From Candidatus Alloruminococcus vanvlietii (GTDB lineage: Bacteria; Bacillota; Clostridia; Oscillospirales; Ruminococcaceae), in assembly GCA_904420505.1 (NCBI GenBank), contig CAJFVS010000044.1, forward strand, positions 1-48,249: DNA of 48,249 bases, in the 5' to 3' direction. The notes beneath the pieces are model-generated. The model made no database searches. It was not told where the DNA came from and saw only the letters and a list, made by a program, of their open reading frames with translations. A program made the position numbers and the translations under genes. Below are positions 24,034-32,508 of the stretch, piece by piece; positions within the stretch are counted from its first letter, which is position 1, and the number at the start of each line of letters is the position of its first letter.

Positions 24034-24062
24034 TGTACAAAATGCCAAGGGCATGGTAAAAT
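24034..24062 (+). promoter_or_regulatory. promoter for the transglutaminase-like lipoprotein gene
   Basis: TGTACA (24034-24039) and TAAAAT (24057-24062) are 17 bases apart, and TGG before the -10 makes it an extended type. The start codon is 32 bases downstream. Confidence 0.55.
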
Positions 24063-24093
24063 GATGAAAAGATGAAAAGAGGAGGGATCCCCC

Positions 24094-25317
24094 TTGAAAC
24101 GATGGATGCGCCCGGCGGCTTTGTTGTGTTTGCTGGCCGTTGTATTGGCTGGCTGCAGCCAACAGCCCGAAACGGTATTTACAAGCCAGGATGCGTTGCA
24201 AGGGCAGGCGCATGCCAGCCAGGAAATATCGCAGCCTTCCTCTATTGTAACAAAACCGCAGGAGGATTTCCATTACGATTTGCTAAGCGAGCAGCAAAAA
24301 ACACTGTACAACCTGCTAAACAGCCAAAGCATCACGCCGCAAACGCCGTATTATTTTGCAAAGCCCGAAGAATGGGATTACGACGATATTTTTACCGTTT
24401 TAACGCTGTATGAGCAAAACCATCTGCCATTGGAATGGTGCAGCAATATTTATTCGCCCATTTGGGACGAAGAAAGTTCGCAGGTATGCATTGGCATTCA
24501 GGCGCTAAAGGGGTTTGATAACCACGGCCAAGATGAAGAAATGGCCCAAAAATTTAAAAAGGCCGTACAGCAGTGCCTGGATGACATACAAGATGCGCAA
24601 AGCGATTATGAAAAAATAAAGGCCATTGCCTATTGGCTGTGCGAAAAAACAGAATACATGCACAAGGCCAACCCGTATGACGATGCGTATTTAAGCGGAT
24701 TGACCCCGCAAGAGGAAGAGATGGCGCGGTATGCTTCCAGCGAATACGGCGCGCTGGTAAACGGGCAGGCCATTTGCACCGGTTATGCCAAGGCGTTTGC
24801 GTATTTGGCGCAGCAAAGCGGGGTATATTCCATTGTGGTCAGCGGCGACCTTTACGGGGTAGCGCATATGTGGAATATGGTCTGGCTGGAAGGCGAATGG
24901 TATTATGTGGATGTTACCGCGATGGACGATGGGGAAACGGTTGACGAAACCTATTTGCTGGCTGGCAGCGAGGATGTGGAGGATTCCCATAGCCAAATGC
25001 GGTTTGGCAACTATCCCACCGGCGCAATGGACAAGTTTGCACAGGTGCCTGTGCCTGCAAAGCGCAATGGCTTTTTTGCGCGCGAAGGAACCGTTTTTGC
25101 CGGTGTACTGCCGGTTTGCCGGTACATAGAAGCTTTGCCGGCGCCGCCTGCCTACCTGAATGTACAAATGCAGGACGGCAGCGGTTTTGAACAATTGCTG
25201 GCCCAGGCGCAAAACGGCGGCGTAACGGTAGATATACAGGGGCAAACCTACATCGTCCAGGTGCGCAAAAGCCATACAAGCGCCAAAAGCGCTATGCTTG
25301 TGTTTGGGCAGGCTTAA
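24094..25317 (+). CDS. transglutaminase-like lipoprotein
   Basis: The 407-residue precursor has a signal peptide ending in VLAGC (Cys21). After a Ser/Gln linker and an alpha-helical part comes a transglutaminase/papain-like core with the triad visible as Cys228 (GQAICTGYAKAF), His258 (GVAHMWNMVW) and Asp273 (YYVDVTAMD). Bacterial proteins of this type act outside the cell as peptidases or on the cell wall. The start is TTG at 24094: AGAGGAGGG lies 8 bases upstream and the next residues give a clean signal peptide. It has its own promoter and is followed by a terminator. Confidence 0.88.
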   Translation: MKRWMRPAALLCLLAVVLAGCSQQPETVFTSQDALQGQAHASQEISQPSSIVTKPQEDFHYDLLSEQQKTLYNLLNSQSITPQTPYYFAKPEEWDYDDIFTVLTLYEQNHLPLEWCSNIYSPIWDEESSQVCIGIQALKGFDNHGQDEEMAQKFKKAVQQCLDDIQDAQSDYEKIKAIAYWLCEKTEYMHKANPYDDAYLSGLTPQEEEMARYASSEYGALVNGQAICTGYAKAFAYLAQQSGVYSIVVSGDLYGVAHMWNMVWLEGEWYYVDVTAMDDGETVDETYLLAGSEDVEDSHSQMRFGNYPTGAMDKFAQVPVPAKRNGFFAREGTVFAGVLPVCRYIEALPAPPAYLNVQMQDGSGFEQLLAQAQNGGVTVDIQGQTYIVQVRKSHTSAKSAMLVFGQA

Positions 25318-25453
25318 ACGGGCGCAGGGCAGAGGGCTGTTTGGGTTTGCAGGCCGTTTATGCAGCGCTTAAAAAAACGCAGCAGGCGCTTTATGCGCCC
25401 TTGCATGAAGGTTTTGGGCATACCGCTATTTTAAGGGTAGTTTAAAAAGCAGA

Positions 25454-25484
25454 GAAGGACGGCGTTGGCCGTCCTTCTTTTTTT
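25454..25484. terminator. intrinsic terminator between convergent genes
   Basis: GAAGGACGGC and GCCGTCCTTC form a perfect 10-bp stem with loop GTTG and eight following T (with one C). It ends the transglutaminase-like gene; on the other strand it is close enough to stop the opine-dehydrogenase transcript too. Confidence 0.88.
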
Positions 25485-25504
25485 AACGCCTTTTGGGGTG
25501 GTTT

Positions 25505-26614
25505 TTAAGAAGTCAAAGAACGGTAGAGCTTAACCGGCCCGGATAAGGGGATTACCTTTTTGCGCCCGGTCAGCGTCTGAAGGTCAATTTTTGTTTCGTT
25601 TCTTCCCTCGGCATAAAAATCGCGGTTGTATGCGGCGCTTGCCCAGCCAATCACCGCCCGGGTCATCGGCATGTCTATGCCAAGGTGTTTTCCAACCGCC
25701 ACCATGGGAACGCATCCGGTCGGCACATCTTCCAGCACATAGCGGGTTTGAATATCCGACGGGGTGTACACTTCGCTGTAGGCTTCGGTGTTTTGCAGGC
25801 ATTCATAAAGGGTTTGCCCCGTAGAGCCGTATTTATCTTTCAGCCAGTCCACAACCGGCAATGTCTCCACTTCCATCGCCTTCGCCACGCTTACGCGCTC
25901 TGCATCCATGCGTTCCAGCATCTGCGCAACCAAAGGGGAAATGGCATTTTTATAATATAAAAACTGCTCTTTGCGCTCCACCCGGGTAAGGTTCATCAAA
26001 ACCGGCAGCGGGTGAAAAATCATCCCCATGTTGCCAAACCCGGTTTCCAAAATATCCTTGGCGCCGGTAATGGTTGGAAAAACCGGGGAAAGCGTTTGAA
26101 CCACCTGCTGGGTATAGGCGCTGTCGTGGGCCGCCACTTTCATATGGTCTTTTATTTTATAAATCACCGGCCGGCCCACCTGGTTGCAGCGGCAGGTAAA
26201 AATAAACGTTTCCGCCTCGGCTACAATCAAATTCCGGTTGCATCCGCATGCGTGCAATACCCGGTGGAATTCACAGGTGCCAAACGTCCGCCCCGGGTTT
26301 AGCAGGATGATTTGGCCGTCCTGCAGATAAGGCGCCATCTCGGCGGCCACGATTGGGTGGTATTGCGAAGGGGTTGTGACCATAATGAGGTGGGCATCGC
26401 GCACTACCGCGCGCATATCGCAGGAAATTTGCCTAACCGGCACGCTGGCGTTTACCACGCCGGAAAGATGCAAAACATTGGAAGAAAACATATCTACGCG
26501 CGCTTTTTCCCTTGCATAAAGCGAAACGTCGTATCCCTTGTAGGCAAAATAAGCCGCCATGGCTTGCCCGCCGTTTCCCGAACTAATAACGGCAACTTTA
26601 TTCTTTTTTAACAA
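25505..26614 (-). CDS. opine (octopine/nopaline) dehydrogenase family protein
   Basis: The 369-residue protein starts with a Rossmann dinucleotide site, VAVISSGNGGQAMAAYFAYKG (GNGG at 13-16), and its C-terminal half has the octopine dehydrogenase pattern, including FHPLPVLMN with the conserved catalytic-type His and SVAKAMEVETLPVVDWL. Opine dehydrogenases join an amino acid and a 2-oxo acid by NAD(P)H-dependent reductive amination; the reverse oxidises an N-substituted amino acid. A TTG at 26614 is chosen because AAAGGAAG lies about 8 bases upstream; the GTG at 26623 abuts that site. It follows a cobalamin-dependent protein gene by 28 bases on the same strand, so the two likely act on one substrate. 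Substrate unknown. Confidence 0.78.
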   Translation of the reverse strand: MLKKNKVAVISSGNGGQAMAAYFAYKGYDVSLYAREKARVDMFSSNVLHLSGVVNASVPVRQISCDMRAVVRDAHLIMVTTPSQYHPIVAAEMAPYLQDGQIILLNPGRTFGTCEFHRVLHACGCNRNLIVAEAETFIFTCRCNQVGRPVIYKIKDHMKVAAHDSAYTQQVVQTLSPVFPTITGAKDILETGFGNMGMIFHPLPVLMNLTRVERKEQFLYYKNAISPLVAQMLERMDAERVSVAKAMEVETLPVVDWLKDKYGSTGQTLYECLQNTEAYSEVYTPSDIQTRYVLEDVPTGCVPMVAVGKHLGIDMPMTRAVIGWASAAYNRDFYAEGRNETKIDLQTLTGRKKVIPLSGPVKLYRSLTS

Positions 26615-26642
26615 TAAGGTCACTTCCTTTCTAAAATAGGGG

Positions 26643-28316
26643 TTAACACGCCGGCGCTTCCCAGTTTGGCAAGCTTAAATTGCCGGCGTCATACAGTGCT
26701 TGCAGGCGCTGTGTTTCATTCATCGGCTGTTTTTTTTCGTCGTCCCAAGCCACACAGCATCCATCCACCATGCGGGTTTGCAAAATGCCGTAAAATTTGC
26801 CGTTTTTCAAAATATGCGGGGCGTCCAGAATGCCTCTGCGTATGCAGTCGGCAATCACATGGGGGTCGGCCAGCGGGTCCGGGCTATAAGGCGCATACCG
26901 CTCCCGGATAAAGGAAAGCAAAACCTCCGCTTCCTTTAGCAGCAGCTCTTTGCGCGCAACAACGCAAGGGTCGCAGGCGGCGTTGGCTCCGCCGTACAAT
27001 ACCGAGCGAATGACGCCGCGCACAATTTTACAGCTTTCGATTACCACCTGCGGGGTGGCGGCATGCTCGGCTTCGCTGTAGCCTACCACATGGATTATAT
27101 GCGGTGAAAGCGCCATGGAAAGATAGGTGGAAGCGGCAAGCTGGCCTTTGGCGACGTCTAAATCCCCGCTTAAAAACGGCAGCCCCGCCCGCACCTGGCG
27201 CCAGGTGCGAAAACCGCTGTCCGCAAGCTGTTCCACCAGCTCGCGCTGCGCCAGAATTTTGGCCAAATCCATCGAAAAACTCATCGACCCGGGCACATTG
27301 CACATATACTGCGCAATATAATCTTGCACGCCGTAAGCTTTTGCGTTGTATGCGCTTATATAGGCCATTGCAACCGAAATCACGTCGTGCGCATCCCGCA
27401 GCCCCCAGTGGTGCGGCTCGTTTACCTCCACCGGTATCCCGCGTTGCCCATGCCAGCGCATAAGCTGCTGGGCTTCTGTTATGGATACTTCCAGGGTGCG
27501 CTCGCCCCGCCCGTCCAGTTCGTTGTACCAGCAAAGCGGAACCGCGCACCAGGCGTTGTTGATGGTGCGGCGCAGGGTATCGGCAAAGGCAAATACATTG
27601 GCGGTGCCGCTGTAACAGCGCATTAAGGGAAAATTGCCCTGCCTACTTGCCGCTTTCAGCCTTGCAAACTCCTCTTCGCTGCGGATAGGCACGCCCCCCG
27701 CCCCATCCATCTTGGGGTCGCGCAGCGCAGGATGGTAAAAAAACTGCTGCGTGTTCTGGTCCGGCCCAAGCGATATCACGTCCAGCACGTTGGCGCGCGC
27801 AATCTCCCCAATGCCAGCCTCTGTCTGCGAAAAAGACGGCAGCCCAAAGTGATGGCGCAGCAGGGGATACGGCTGTTTTTGCATAATGCGTTCTACCAGG
27901 GTGTCCGCATGCTGCGCTGTTTGAAGGGGGTTATCCATCCCGCGCAAAAAAGCAATACATGCATCCACGTCTTCGGTGCCATCAAAAATCAGGTCAAAAA
28001 AATCTTCTTTTGCGGCAAGCTGCGCTACCGGGCGCGTGCCGGCGAATACCCATACCGGTTTGCAGTTTAGCGCTGCGCTTTGCTGTTTAAGCGCGCGGAT
28101 AAGAGGAACCACATTTTCCGGTGTAAGCCGGTACCCCACCGACACCAGATAGGGTTGGTACTGCTTTGCTTTTTCAATCAATGTGTCAATGCTTACGGCA
28201 GGCCCTAGAAACAAGGTGTCGTATCCTTCGTTTGCGGCCAAATTTAAAAAATGCACGGCTCCTGCAACATGCACGCAGTTGCCAATGGATGCAGCCATAA
28301 AAAGTTTTTGTTTCAC
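26643..28316 (-). CDS. cobalamin-binding protein fused to a glutamate-mutase-epsilon-like domain
   Basis: The 557-residue protein has a B12-binding Rossmann-like domain (about residues 1-130: IGNCVHVAGAVHFLNLAANE, TLFLGPAVSIDTLIEKA, SVGYRLTPENV). In the DxHxxG motif the His16 is kept but Asp is Cys14. A long TIM-barrel-like part follows, with DVISLGPDQNTQQFFYHP, RCYSGTANVFAFA, EVNEPHHWGLRD and VPGSMSFSMDLAKI, which I read as similar to the epsilon subunit of glutamate/methylaspartate mutase. Such B12 enzymes rearrange carbon skeletons or move amino groups. A GTG start follows AAAGGAGG by 7 bases. It is the first gene of a two-gene unit with an opine dehydrogenase. The exact reaction is not known to me. 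Confidence 0.68.
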   Translation of the reverse strand: MKQKLFMAASIGNCVHVAGAVHFLNLAANEGYDTLFLGPAVSIDTLIEKAKQYQPYLVSVGYRLTPENVVPLIRALKQQSAALNCKPVWVFAGTRPVAQLAAKEDFFDLIFDGTEDVDACIAFLRGMDNPLQTAQHADTLVERIMQKQPYPLLRHHFGLPSFSQTEAGIGEIARANVLDVISLGPDQNTQQFFYHPALRDPKMDGAGGVPIRSEEEFARLKAASRQGNFPLMRCYSGTANVFAFADTLRRTINNAWCAVPLCWYNELDGRGERTLEVSITEAQQLMRWHGQRGIPVEVNEPHHWGLRDAHDVISVAMAYISAYNAKAYGVQDYIAQYMCNVPGSMSFSMDLAKILAQRELVEQLADSGFRTWRQVRAGLPFLSGDLDVAKGQLAASTYLSMALSPHIIHVVGYSEAEHAATPQVVIESCKIVRGVIRSVLYGGANAACDPCVVARKELLLKEAEVLLSFIRERYAPYSPDPLADPHVIADCIRRGILDAPHILKNGKFYGILQTRMVDGCCVAWDDEKKQPMNETQRLQALYDAGNLSLPNWEAPAC

Positions 28317-28382
28317 TGTCAGGCCTCCTTTACTCTAGTGAAATCTAACAACTTTTAAAATTAAACAAGTTGTATGATTGCT

Positions 28383-28388
28383 ATTATA
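28383..28388 (-). promoter_or_regulatory. -10 box of a probable promoter for the cobalamin protein gene
   Basis: On the minus strand TATAAT lies 66 bases before the GTG start in an AT-rich tract. The -35 region (TTAATT, 17 bases upstream) is weak, so an activator or another sigma factor may be needed. Confidence 0.4.
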
Positions 28389-28681
28389 CAAAACATATGT
28401 GACGAAATTAAGAACATTTTCTGTATAATAAAAACTTTGGCAAATTTTCAAACAAAATCCTTCTGCGCTTATGCGCAATCACCAATTTTTCAGCCAAACC
28501 ACGGCCGTTTCTCCCCAAATGGCGCTTTTTGCCGGTTGCAGAGGAAAATCTCACCGGGGAAAGGGAATATGGAGTCAAGGCGCGGGTATTTTAAGCCCCG
28601 GCAAAACCAAAACGCCCGCAGCGCAAATTGGCCCCAGGCCCCGATTGGGAGATATGGATATTCACAATGGCAGTTTGCCAA

Positions 28682-28715
28682 ATAAAAATCCGCATGTCCA
28701 TATGAACACGCGGAT
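28682..28715 (-). terminator. possible terminator, minus strand
   Basis: An imperfect palindrome centred on CATATG at 28688-28715 (arms ATCCGC and GCGGAT, two mismatches inside) is followed on the minus strand by TTTTTATT. It could end read-through from the phosphonate operon before the cobalamin gene. The perfect CATATG centre could also be a protein-binding site. Confidence 0.5.
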
Positions 28716-28732
28716 CGGGTTTGCGCTGTCCC

Positions 28733-28760
28733 AAAAGGCGCCCGCTACAAACGCGGGCGC
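28733..28760 (-). terminator. possible terminator, minus strand
   Basis: GCGCCCGC and GCGGGCGC form a perfect 8-bp stem with a seven-base loop; read on the minus strand it is followed by CTTTTGG, a short T run. It lies 20 bases from the other hairpin. Confidence 0.5.
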
Positions 28761-28923
28761 AAAGCCATCAACAAAGCCCCCGAACACGGTTTGCGCGCCG
28801 GGGGGCACCTGGGGCCTTGCCCCCAAAAGCCAAAGGCCCGAAAAGCGCCCAAAATGGGGATTTTGCATTGAAAGCAGAAATATTTTAATTTTTCTTATGG
28901 TTTTTGCTTTTGGAAAGCCTATT

Positions 28924-28952
28924 TTGACAATAAACAAAGGTAAACATAGAAA
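28924..28952 (+). promoter_or_regulatory. plus-strand promoter-like sequence without a downstream gene
   Basis: A consensus TTGACA (28924-28929) and TAGAAA (28947-28952) are 17 bases apart. No plus-strand coding gene lies downstream; the hairpin element (copy B) begins 11 bases after the -10 box. Confidence 0.45.
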
Positions 28953-28962
28953 AAGGCTGGAA

Positions 28963-29034
28963 TTAAAAGCATGTTTTAAGAAAACAAGAGAGGGGCGCTT
29001 GTATGCCCCCCTCAAAAGATTCCTATCTCACCGC
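28963..29034 (+). repeat. dispersed hairpin element, copy B (possible small RNA)
   Basis: This 72-base sequence aligns with 3149-3224 on the same strand. GGGGC (28992-28996) pairs with GCCCC (29005-29009), extended by GAGGGG against CCCCTC. At its 3' end CGCA-CGAT-TGCG followed by TTTTTGTTTT (29032-29053) looks like a small terminator. With the promoter-like sequence upstream this would give an RNA of about 95 bases. On the minus strand the same hairpin, followed by TCTTGTTTTCTT, could instead end the phosphonate operon. Confidence 0.4.
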
Positions 29035-29099
29035 ACGATTGCGTTTTTGTTTTGCGCTGCAAACACCGGCCTTTCTTTTGCCTCTCTCCATCAATAGCA

Positions 29100-29945
29100 T
29101 CAATAGAATTTTTTCTTTATTTTCACAAATACCCTTTCAATGCAGTAAGCAACCAGGAAAACCAACAGGATCGCAACGCCGGCGGTGCCGTAATCATACC
29201 CCTGCAGGCTGTTGGAAATCACATACCCAATGCCGCCGGCCCCAACCATACCCAGGATGGCGCATTCGGAAAAGTTTGTTTCCAGCCGCATGCCCACCCA
29301 TGCAACCAGCTGGGATAAGGCCGCGGGCAAAATGGCGTTGGTAAAAATGCTAAGGCGGCTTGCACCGGTAACTTCCAAAGCTTCAATCGTTTCATCCGGG
29401 ATGCTTTCAAAGCTCTGCGCAAAAGACTTGGTAAAGAATGCGGTGGTATGGACACACAAACCAGCTACACCGGCTTCAGGCCCCATGCCCAGGCACACCA
29501 GCATCAACAGCACCCACACGGGGGTGGGCACGGCCCTTAAAAAGGTAAAGAAAGACTGCGTGATCACCGAAAGAACCGGGACCCGGAATACATTTTTGGC
29601 GGCCAGCATTCCAAAAAGGATTCCAAGAACCAAGCTGTAAAGCAGGGAAAGCACGGCAATGGAAATGGTTTCGATTAAAGAAGAGAAAATCAAATCCATA
29701 TTGGAAAAATCCAAATGCGCAAGGTCCCAAAACACTCCCCCCACATCCGGAATGCGGGAGAGCATTTTGCCCCAGTCGATTCCCAGATACAGCAGGCTTA
29801 AAACGGTCAATACAACCACGGTGATAAGAAACACCGGGATAAACCGGTTTTTCTGTTTGCATTTTACCGGAATACGGGCGCCGCGTTTTGCCTGCATCTT
29901 TTTTACCGGCAAATGAAAAGTGGTTTCTTGGGGGCTGCGGTTCAT
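29100..29945 (-). CDS. phnE: phosphonate ABC transporter permease PhnE, second copy
   Basis: The 281-residue membrane protein has a basic N-terminus, then about six membrane segments and the PhnE-type loop ETIEALEVTGASRLSIFTNAILP (an EAA motif) followed by NFSECAILGMVGAGGIGYVI. With the upstream PhnE it makes the channel of the phosphonate importer; paired PhnE genes are common. It starts at the ATGA overlap (4 bases) with the first phnE. It is the last gene of the operon. The downstream hairpin at 28990-29013 could serve as its terminator on the minus strand. Confidence 0.9.
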   Translation of the reverse strand: MNRSPQETTFHLPVKKMQAKRGARIPVKCKQKNRFIPVFLITVVVLTVLSLLYLGIDWGKMLSRIPDVGGVFWDLAHLDFSNMDLIFSSLIETISIAVLSLLYSLVLGILFGMLAAKNVFRVPVLSVITQSFFTFLRAVPTPVWVLLMLVCLGMGPEAGVAGLCVHTTAFFTKSFAQSFESIPDETIEALEVTGASRLSIFTNAILPAALSQLVAWVGMRLETNFSECAILGMVGAGGIGYVISNSLQGYDYGTAGVAILLVFLVAYCIERVFVKIKKKFY

Positions 29946-30745
29946 TTCATAATCTCCTTTCGAAGTTTGCTGGTCACAAGGTCAACAACAATCACCATGG
30001 TGGCAATAAGCAAAATGATGCTCAGGGCAATGTCATACTGAAAGCCCTTTATGTAGGAGAACAAGGTAAGCCCTACGCCGCCGCCCCCCACCATACCAAC
30101 GATGGTGGACGCGCGGATATTGATTTCCACACAGTATAAAAACCAGGAGAGAAAGCCGCTTAGGCAGGAGGGAAGAATCGCCTGGGAAACCCGCTGGGGG
30201 AATGTTGCACCAACGGCCTGCAGGCTTTCTACACAATCTTGGGAAACGTCTTCCATCGTCTCCACAAAAGCCCGCACCATAAAGGCAAAGCTGGTGATGC
30301 ACAACGCCACAAAGCCCACGCCCGTGCCGATTCCCAGGGAAGAAAACAGGATAAAAGCCCATACCAATGCCGGAATATTGCGCAAAAAGGTGGCAAACCC
30401 GCGCACAAATTTGGCGGCCTTTGGGAACGGCGAAACCTTCTCGCTGCCAAACAGGGACACAAAAAAGGCCAAAACAGCGGCGATGGTTGTGGCGGATATT
30501 GCCAAAGCCAGCGTTACCAGAACACTGGATAAAATACCGGGGATTCTGCTGGATTTTGGCAAAGCGGGCGGCAGAAAATCTTCCGTGATAAACTCCCAAA
30601 AAGCGTCCCCGTTGGCAATTAGGGTTACGATGTTAAAATTTGTCAAAAGGCTGCAAATGACAAATAAAGCAATCGCCACAATGAAAAAGATGGTATAAAG
30701 CCGTTTTAAATCACGCGCAATGAGCGGCGTCCGCTTGGTCAACAT
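29942..30745 (-). CDS. phnE: phosphonate ABC transporter permease PhnE, first copy
   Basis: The 267-residue protein has an N-terminal membrane span, then RIPGILSSVLVTLALAISAT and the EAA loop DCVESLQAVGATFPQRVSQAILP, with RASTIVGMVGGGGVGLTLF near the end, all as in PhnE. It pairs with the other PhnE. GGGAGGAAAGG precedes the ATG at 30745. The start lies inside the end of phnC, giving a 35-base overlap, longer than usual. Confidence 0.9.
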   Translation of the reverse strand: MLTKRTPLIARDLKRLYTIFFIVAIALFVICSLLTNFNIVTLIANGDAFWEFITEDFLPPALPKSSRIPGILSSVLVTLALAISATTIAAVLAFFVSLFGSEKVSPFPKAAKFVRGFATFLRNIPALVWAFILFSSLGIGTGVGFVALCITSFAFMVRAFVETMEDVSQDCVESLQAVGATFPQRVSQAILPSCLSGFLSWFLYCVEINIRASTIVGMVGGGGVGLTLFSYIKGFQYDIALSIILLIATMVIVVDLVTSKLRKEIMK

Positions 30746-31517
30746 CCTTTCCTCCCATCATCAGGTTTTCTCTGGAAGTACCATAAATCCTCTCAATCAT
30801 TTCATCCGTCAGCTGTGCAGGGGGGCCGTCAAAAACAATTTTGCCTTTGGATAAGCCGATAATCCGGGTGGAATATTGCAAGGCCGCATCCAGCTGGTGA
30901 AGGTTGACAATGCAGGTGATGTTTCTTTTTTGGGTCATATCCCGCAGCAATTCCATGATGGTTTTGGCGCTGGAAGGGTCCAGGGAAGCAATCGGCTCGT
31001 CGCAAAGCAGCAGCTTGGGGTTTTGCATAATCGCCCTGGCAATGCCAACCCGCTGCTTTTGGCCCCCGGATAATTCCGAAGCGCGGTTATAGGCAAACGG
31101 CTCCAGCCCCAGTTCTTTTACCAGTTCCAGCGCTTCCTGCTTATCTTTTTCGCTGTATAGGCCAAACACGCCTTTCCACCCATTCATATAGCCCAAACGT
31201 CCGTGAAGAACGTTTTGCAGAACCGACAGGCTGTATACCAGGTTATAGTTTTGAAAAATCATGCCCACTTTCCTGCGCTGTTCCCGCAGCTTTTTGCCGT
31301 GCTGGTTCGAAACGGTCTGGCCATCCAGCCAAACGGTGCCGCCGCTAATGGGAATCAACCGGTTAATCGCCCGCAAAAGGGTGGATTTGCCCGAGCCGGA
31401 AGGGCCGATTACCGAGATAAATTCCCCTTCCATCACCTCTAAGGAAACATTTTTAAGGGCATGTACGCCGTTGGGATAATGTTTGGACACCTGGTCGAAT
31501 TTTAAAATAGGCTTCAT
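30711..31517 (-). CDS. phnC: phosphonate ABC transporter ATP-binding protein PhnC
   Basis: The 268-residue ATPase has Walker A GPSGSGKST (38-46), Q-loop IFQNYNLV, signature ASELSGGQKQRV, Walker B LLLCDEPIASLD and an H-loop NLHQLD in the position of the switch His. The QNYNLV and VNLHQLDAAL stretches are typical of PhnC rather than of amino acid ABC ATPases. AAGGAG lies just before the ATG at 31517; the frame is open further upstream but the family start is here. It follows phnD by 16 bases. Confidence 0.93.
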   Translation of the reverse strand: MKPILKFDQVSKHYPNGVHALKNVSLEVMEGEFISVIGPSGSGKSTLLRAINRLIPISGGTVWLDGQTVSNQHGKKLREQRRKVGMIFQNYNLVYSLSVLQNVLHGRLGYMNGWKGVFGLYSEKDKQEALELVKELGLEPFAYNRASELSGGQKQRVGIARAIMQNPKLLLCDEPIASLDPSSAKTIMELLRDMTQKRNITCIVNLHQLDAALQYSTRIIGLSKGKIVFDGPPAQLTDEMIERIYGTSRENLMMGGKDVDQADAAHCA

Positions 31518-31533
31518 TTTTTTCTCCTTGCAA

Positions 31534-32469
31534 TTAGAAATCGTTGATAATCTTGTTGAGTTCCACAATTTCTTCATAGTCGCTCATATCGCACTCCACA
31601 AAACGGGCGCCGGGCACTTTAATAACATCGGTAAAATAGTCTTCGTTGTCATAAGCGGTTAAAAACTGCGTCAGCTTTTCCCGGGTTTCCTGGGTTACAT
31701 GCTCGCCAACCACCATCGCTTCCGCCGGAATCGCGCCTGACTCGTGGATGATTTTTACATCGCCTTCTGCGGCGTTGCCATGTGCAATTTCAGAGGCAAG
31801 AATCTGGTCGGAAATGGGAACGACGTCCACATCGCCTTTGATAACCGCCTGCAGCCCCGCTTGATGGGAACCGGAAAAGCTAACCGCCTCAAAGAAAGCG
31901 CCGTTGGTATGCAGGATATCCGAATTGAGCTCTTCATCTGCAAATGCCTGGATAATTTCAGCGGTCGGCACCAGGTTGCCGGAGGTGGAATCCGGGTCGA
32001 CAAAAGCCATGGTCTTGCCTTTGATATCTTCAATGGAATTGATTTCGCTATCGCTTTTTACAATAAAAACCGAATGATAAATCGCTTTTTCGGGGTCGCC
32101 TTCTTCTGCTTTCATCACAATCGGCTCCAAATCGGTGCGCTCTACGCCCAAAGCCAGCGCCTGCGAACCCATATACGCCATATCCGCTTTGCCGGTGCGC
32201 AGCGCCTCGATGATGGCATTGTAGTCGCTCGCCTGGATTTCCTCTACCTCGCAGCCCAGCACTTCGCTTAAATCTTTTGCCAGGCCGTTGCGGGCGTCGG
32301 CGCTTTCGGCGGTGGATTCGTTGGGGGCATAGGCAATGGTGAACACGCCGTCCTCCCCGCCGGGGCCATTGGCGTCTGCCTTTTTACCGCCGCTGCAGCC
32401 GCCAAGCAAGGAAATAGCCAACACGGCCGCTAAAGTTATGCTTAAAATTTTTTTCTTGTTCTTGCTCAT
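31534..32469 (-). CDS. phnD: phosphonate ABC transporter substrate-binding lipoprotein PhnD
   Basis: The 311-residue precursor has a signal peptide ending in LLGGC (Cys25). The mature part follows the PhnD pattern: FTIAYAPNEST, LEPIVMKAEEGDPEKAIYHSVFIV, GKTMAFVDPDSTSGNLVP (the loop that holds the phosphonate) and SGSHQAGLQAVIKGDVDV. It catches phosphonates outside the cell for PhnC/PhnE. Whether it prefers 2-aminoethylphosphonate or another compound cannot be told. AAAGGAAC precedes the ATG. The gap to the alcohol dehydrogenase gene is 39 bases. Confidence 0.92.
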   Translation of the reverse strand: MSKNKKKILSITLAAVLAISLLGGCSGGKKADANGPGGEDGVFTIAYAPNESTAESADARNGLAKDLSEVLGCEVEEIQASDYNAIIEALRTGKADMAYMGSQALALGVERTDLEPIVMKAEEGDPEKAIYHSVFIVKSDSEINSIEDIKGKTMAFVDPDSTSGNLVPTAEIIQAFADEELNSDILHTNGAFFEAVSFSGSHQAGLQAVIKGDVDVVPISDQILASEIAHGNAAEGDVKIIHESGAIPAEAMVVGEHVTQETREKLTQFLTAYDNEDYFTDVIKVPGARFVECDMSDYEEIVELNKIINDF

Positions 32470-32508
32470 TTTAACCGTTCCTTTCTATGTTGCCCATCCA
32501 CCGTCTTA

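Larger units (their letters stand above)
28389..28962 (-). other. gene-less stretch upstream of the cobalamin gene and downstream of the phosphonate operon
   Basis: About 570 bases. The part next to 28383 is AT-rich and probably regulatory for the cobalamin gene; 28480-28880 is the G+C-rich spacer type seen elsewhere in the window. Two minus-strand hairpins (listed separately) can end the phosphonate transcript. Frames on the plus strand are open for about 200 codons but have no ribosome site or motif. Confidence 0.5.

Noticed and set aside
26621..26623. GTG start for the opine dehydrogenase
   Set aside because: It directly touches the AAAGGAAG ribosome site, leaving no spacing; the TTG three codons later is better placed.
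28471..29097. Plus-strand open frame of about 208 codons
   Set aside because: No ribosome site, unlikely amino-acid make-up, and it crosses hairpins, a promoter-like sequence and the repeat element.
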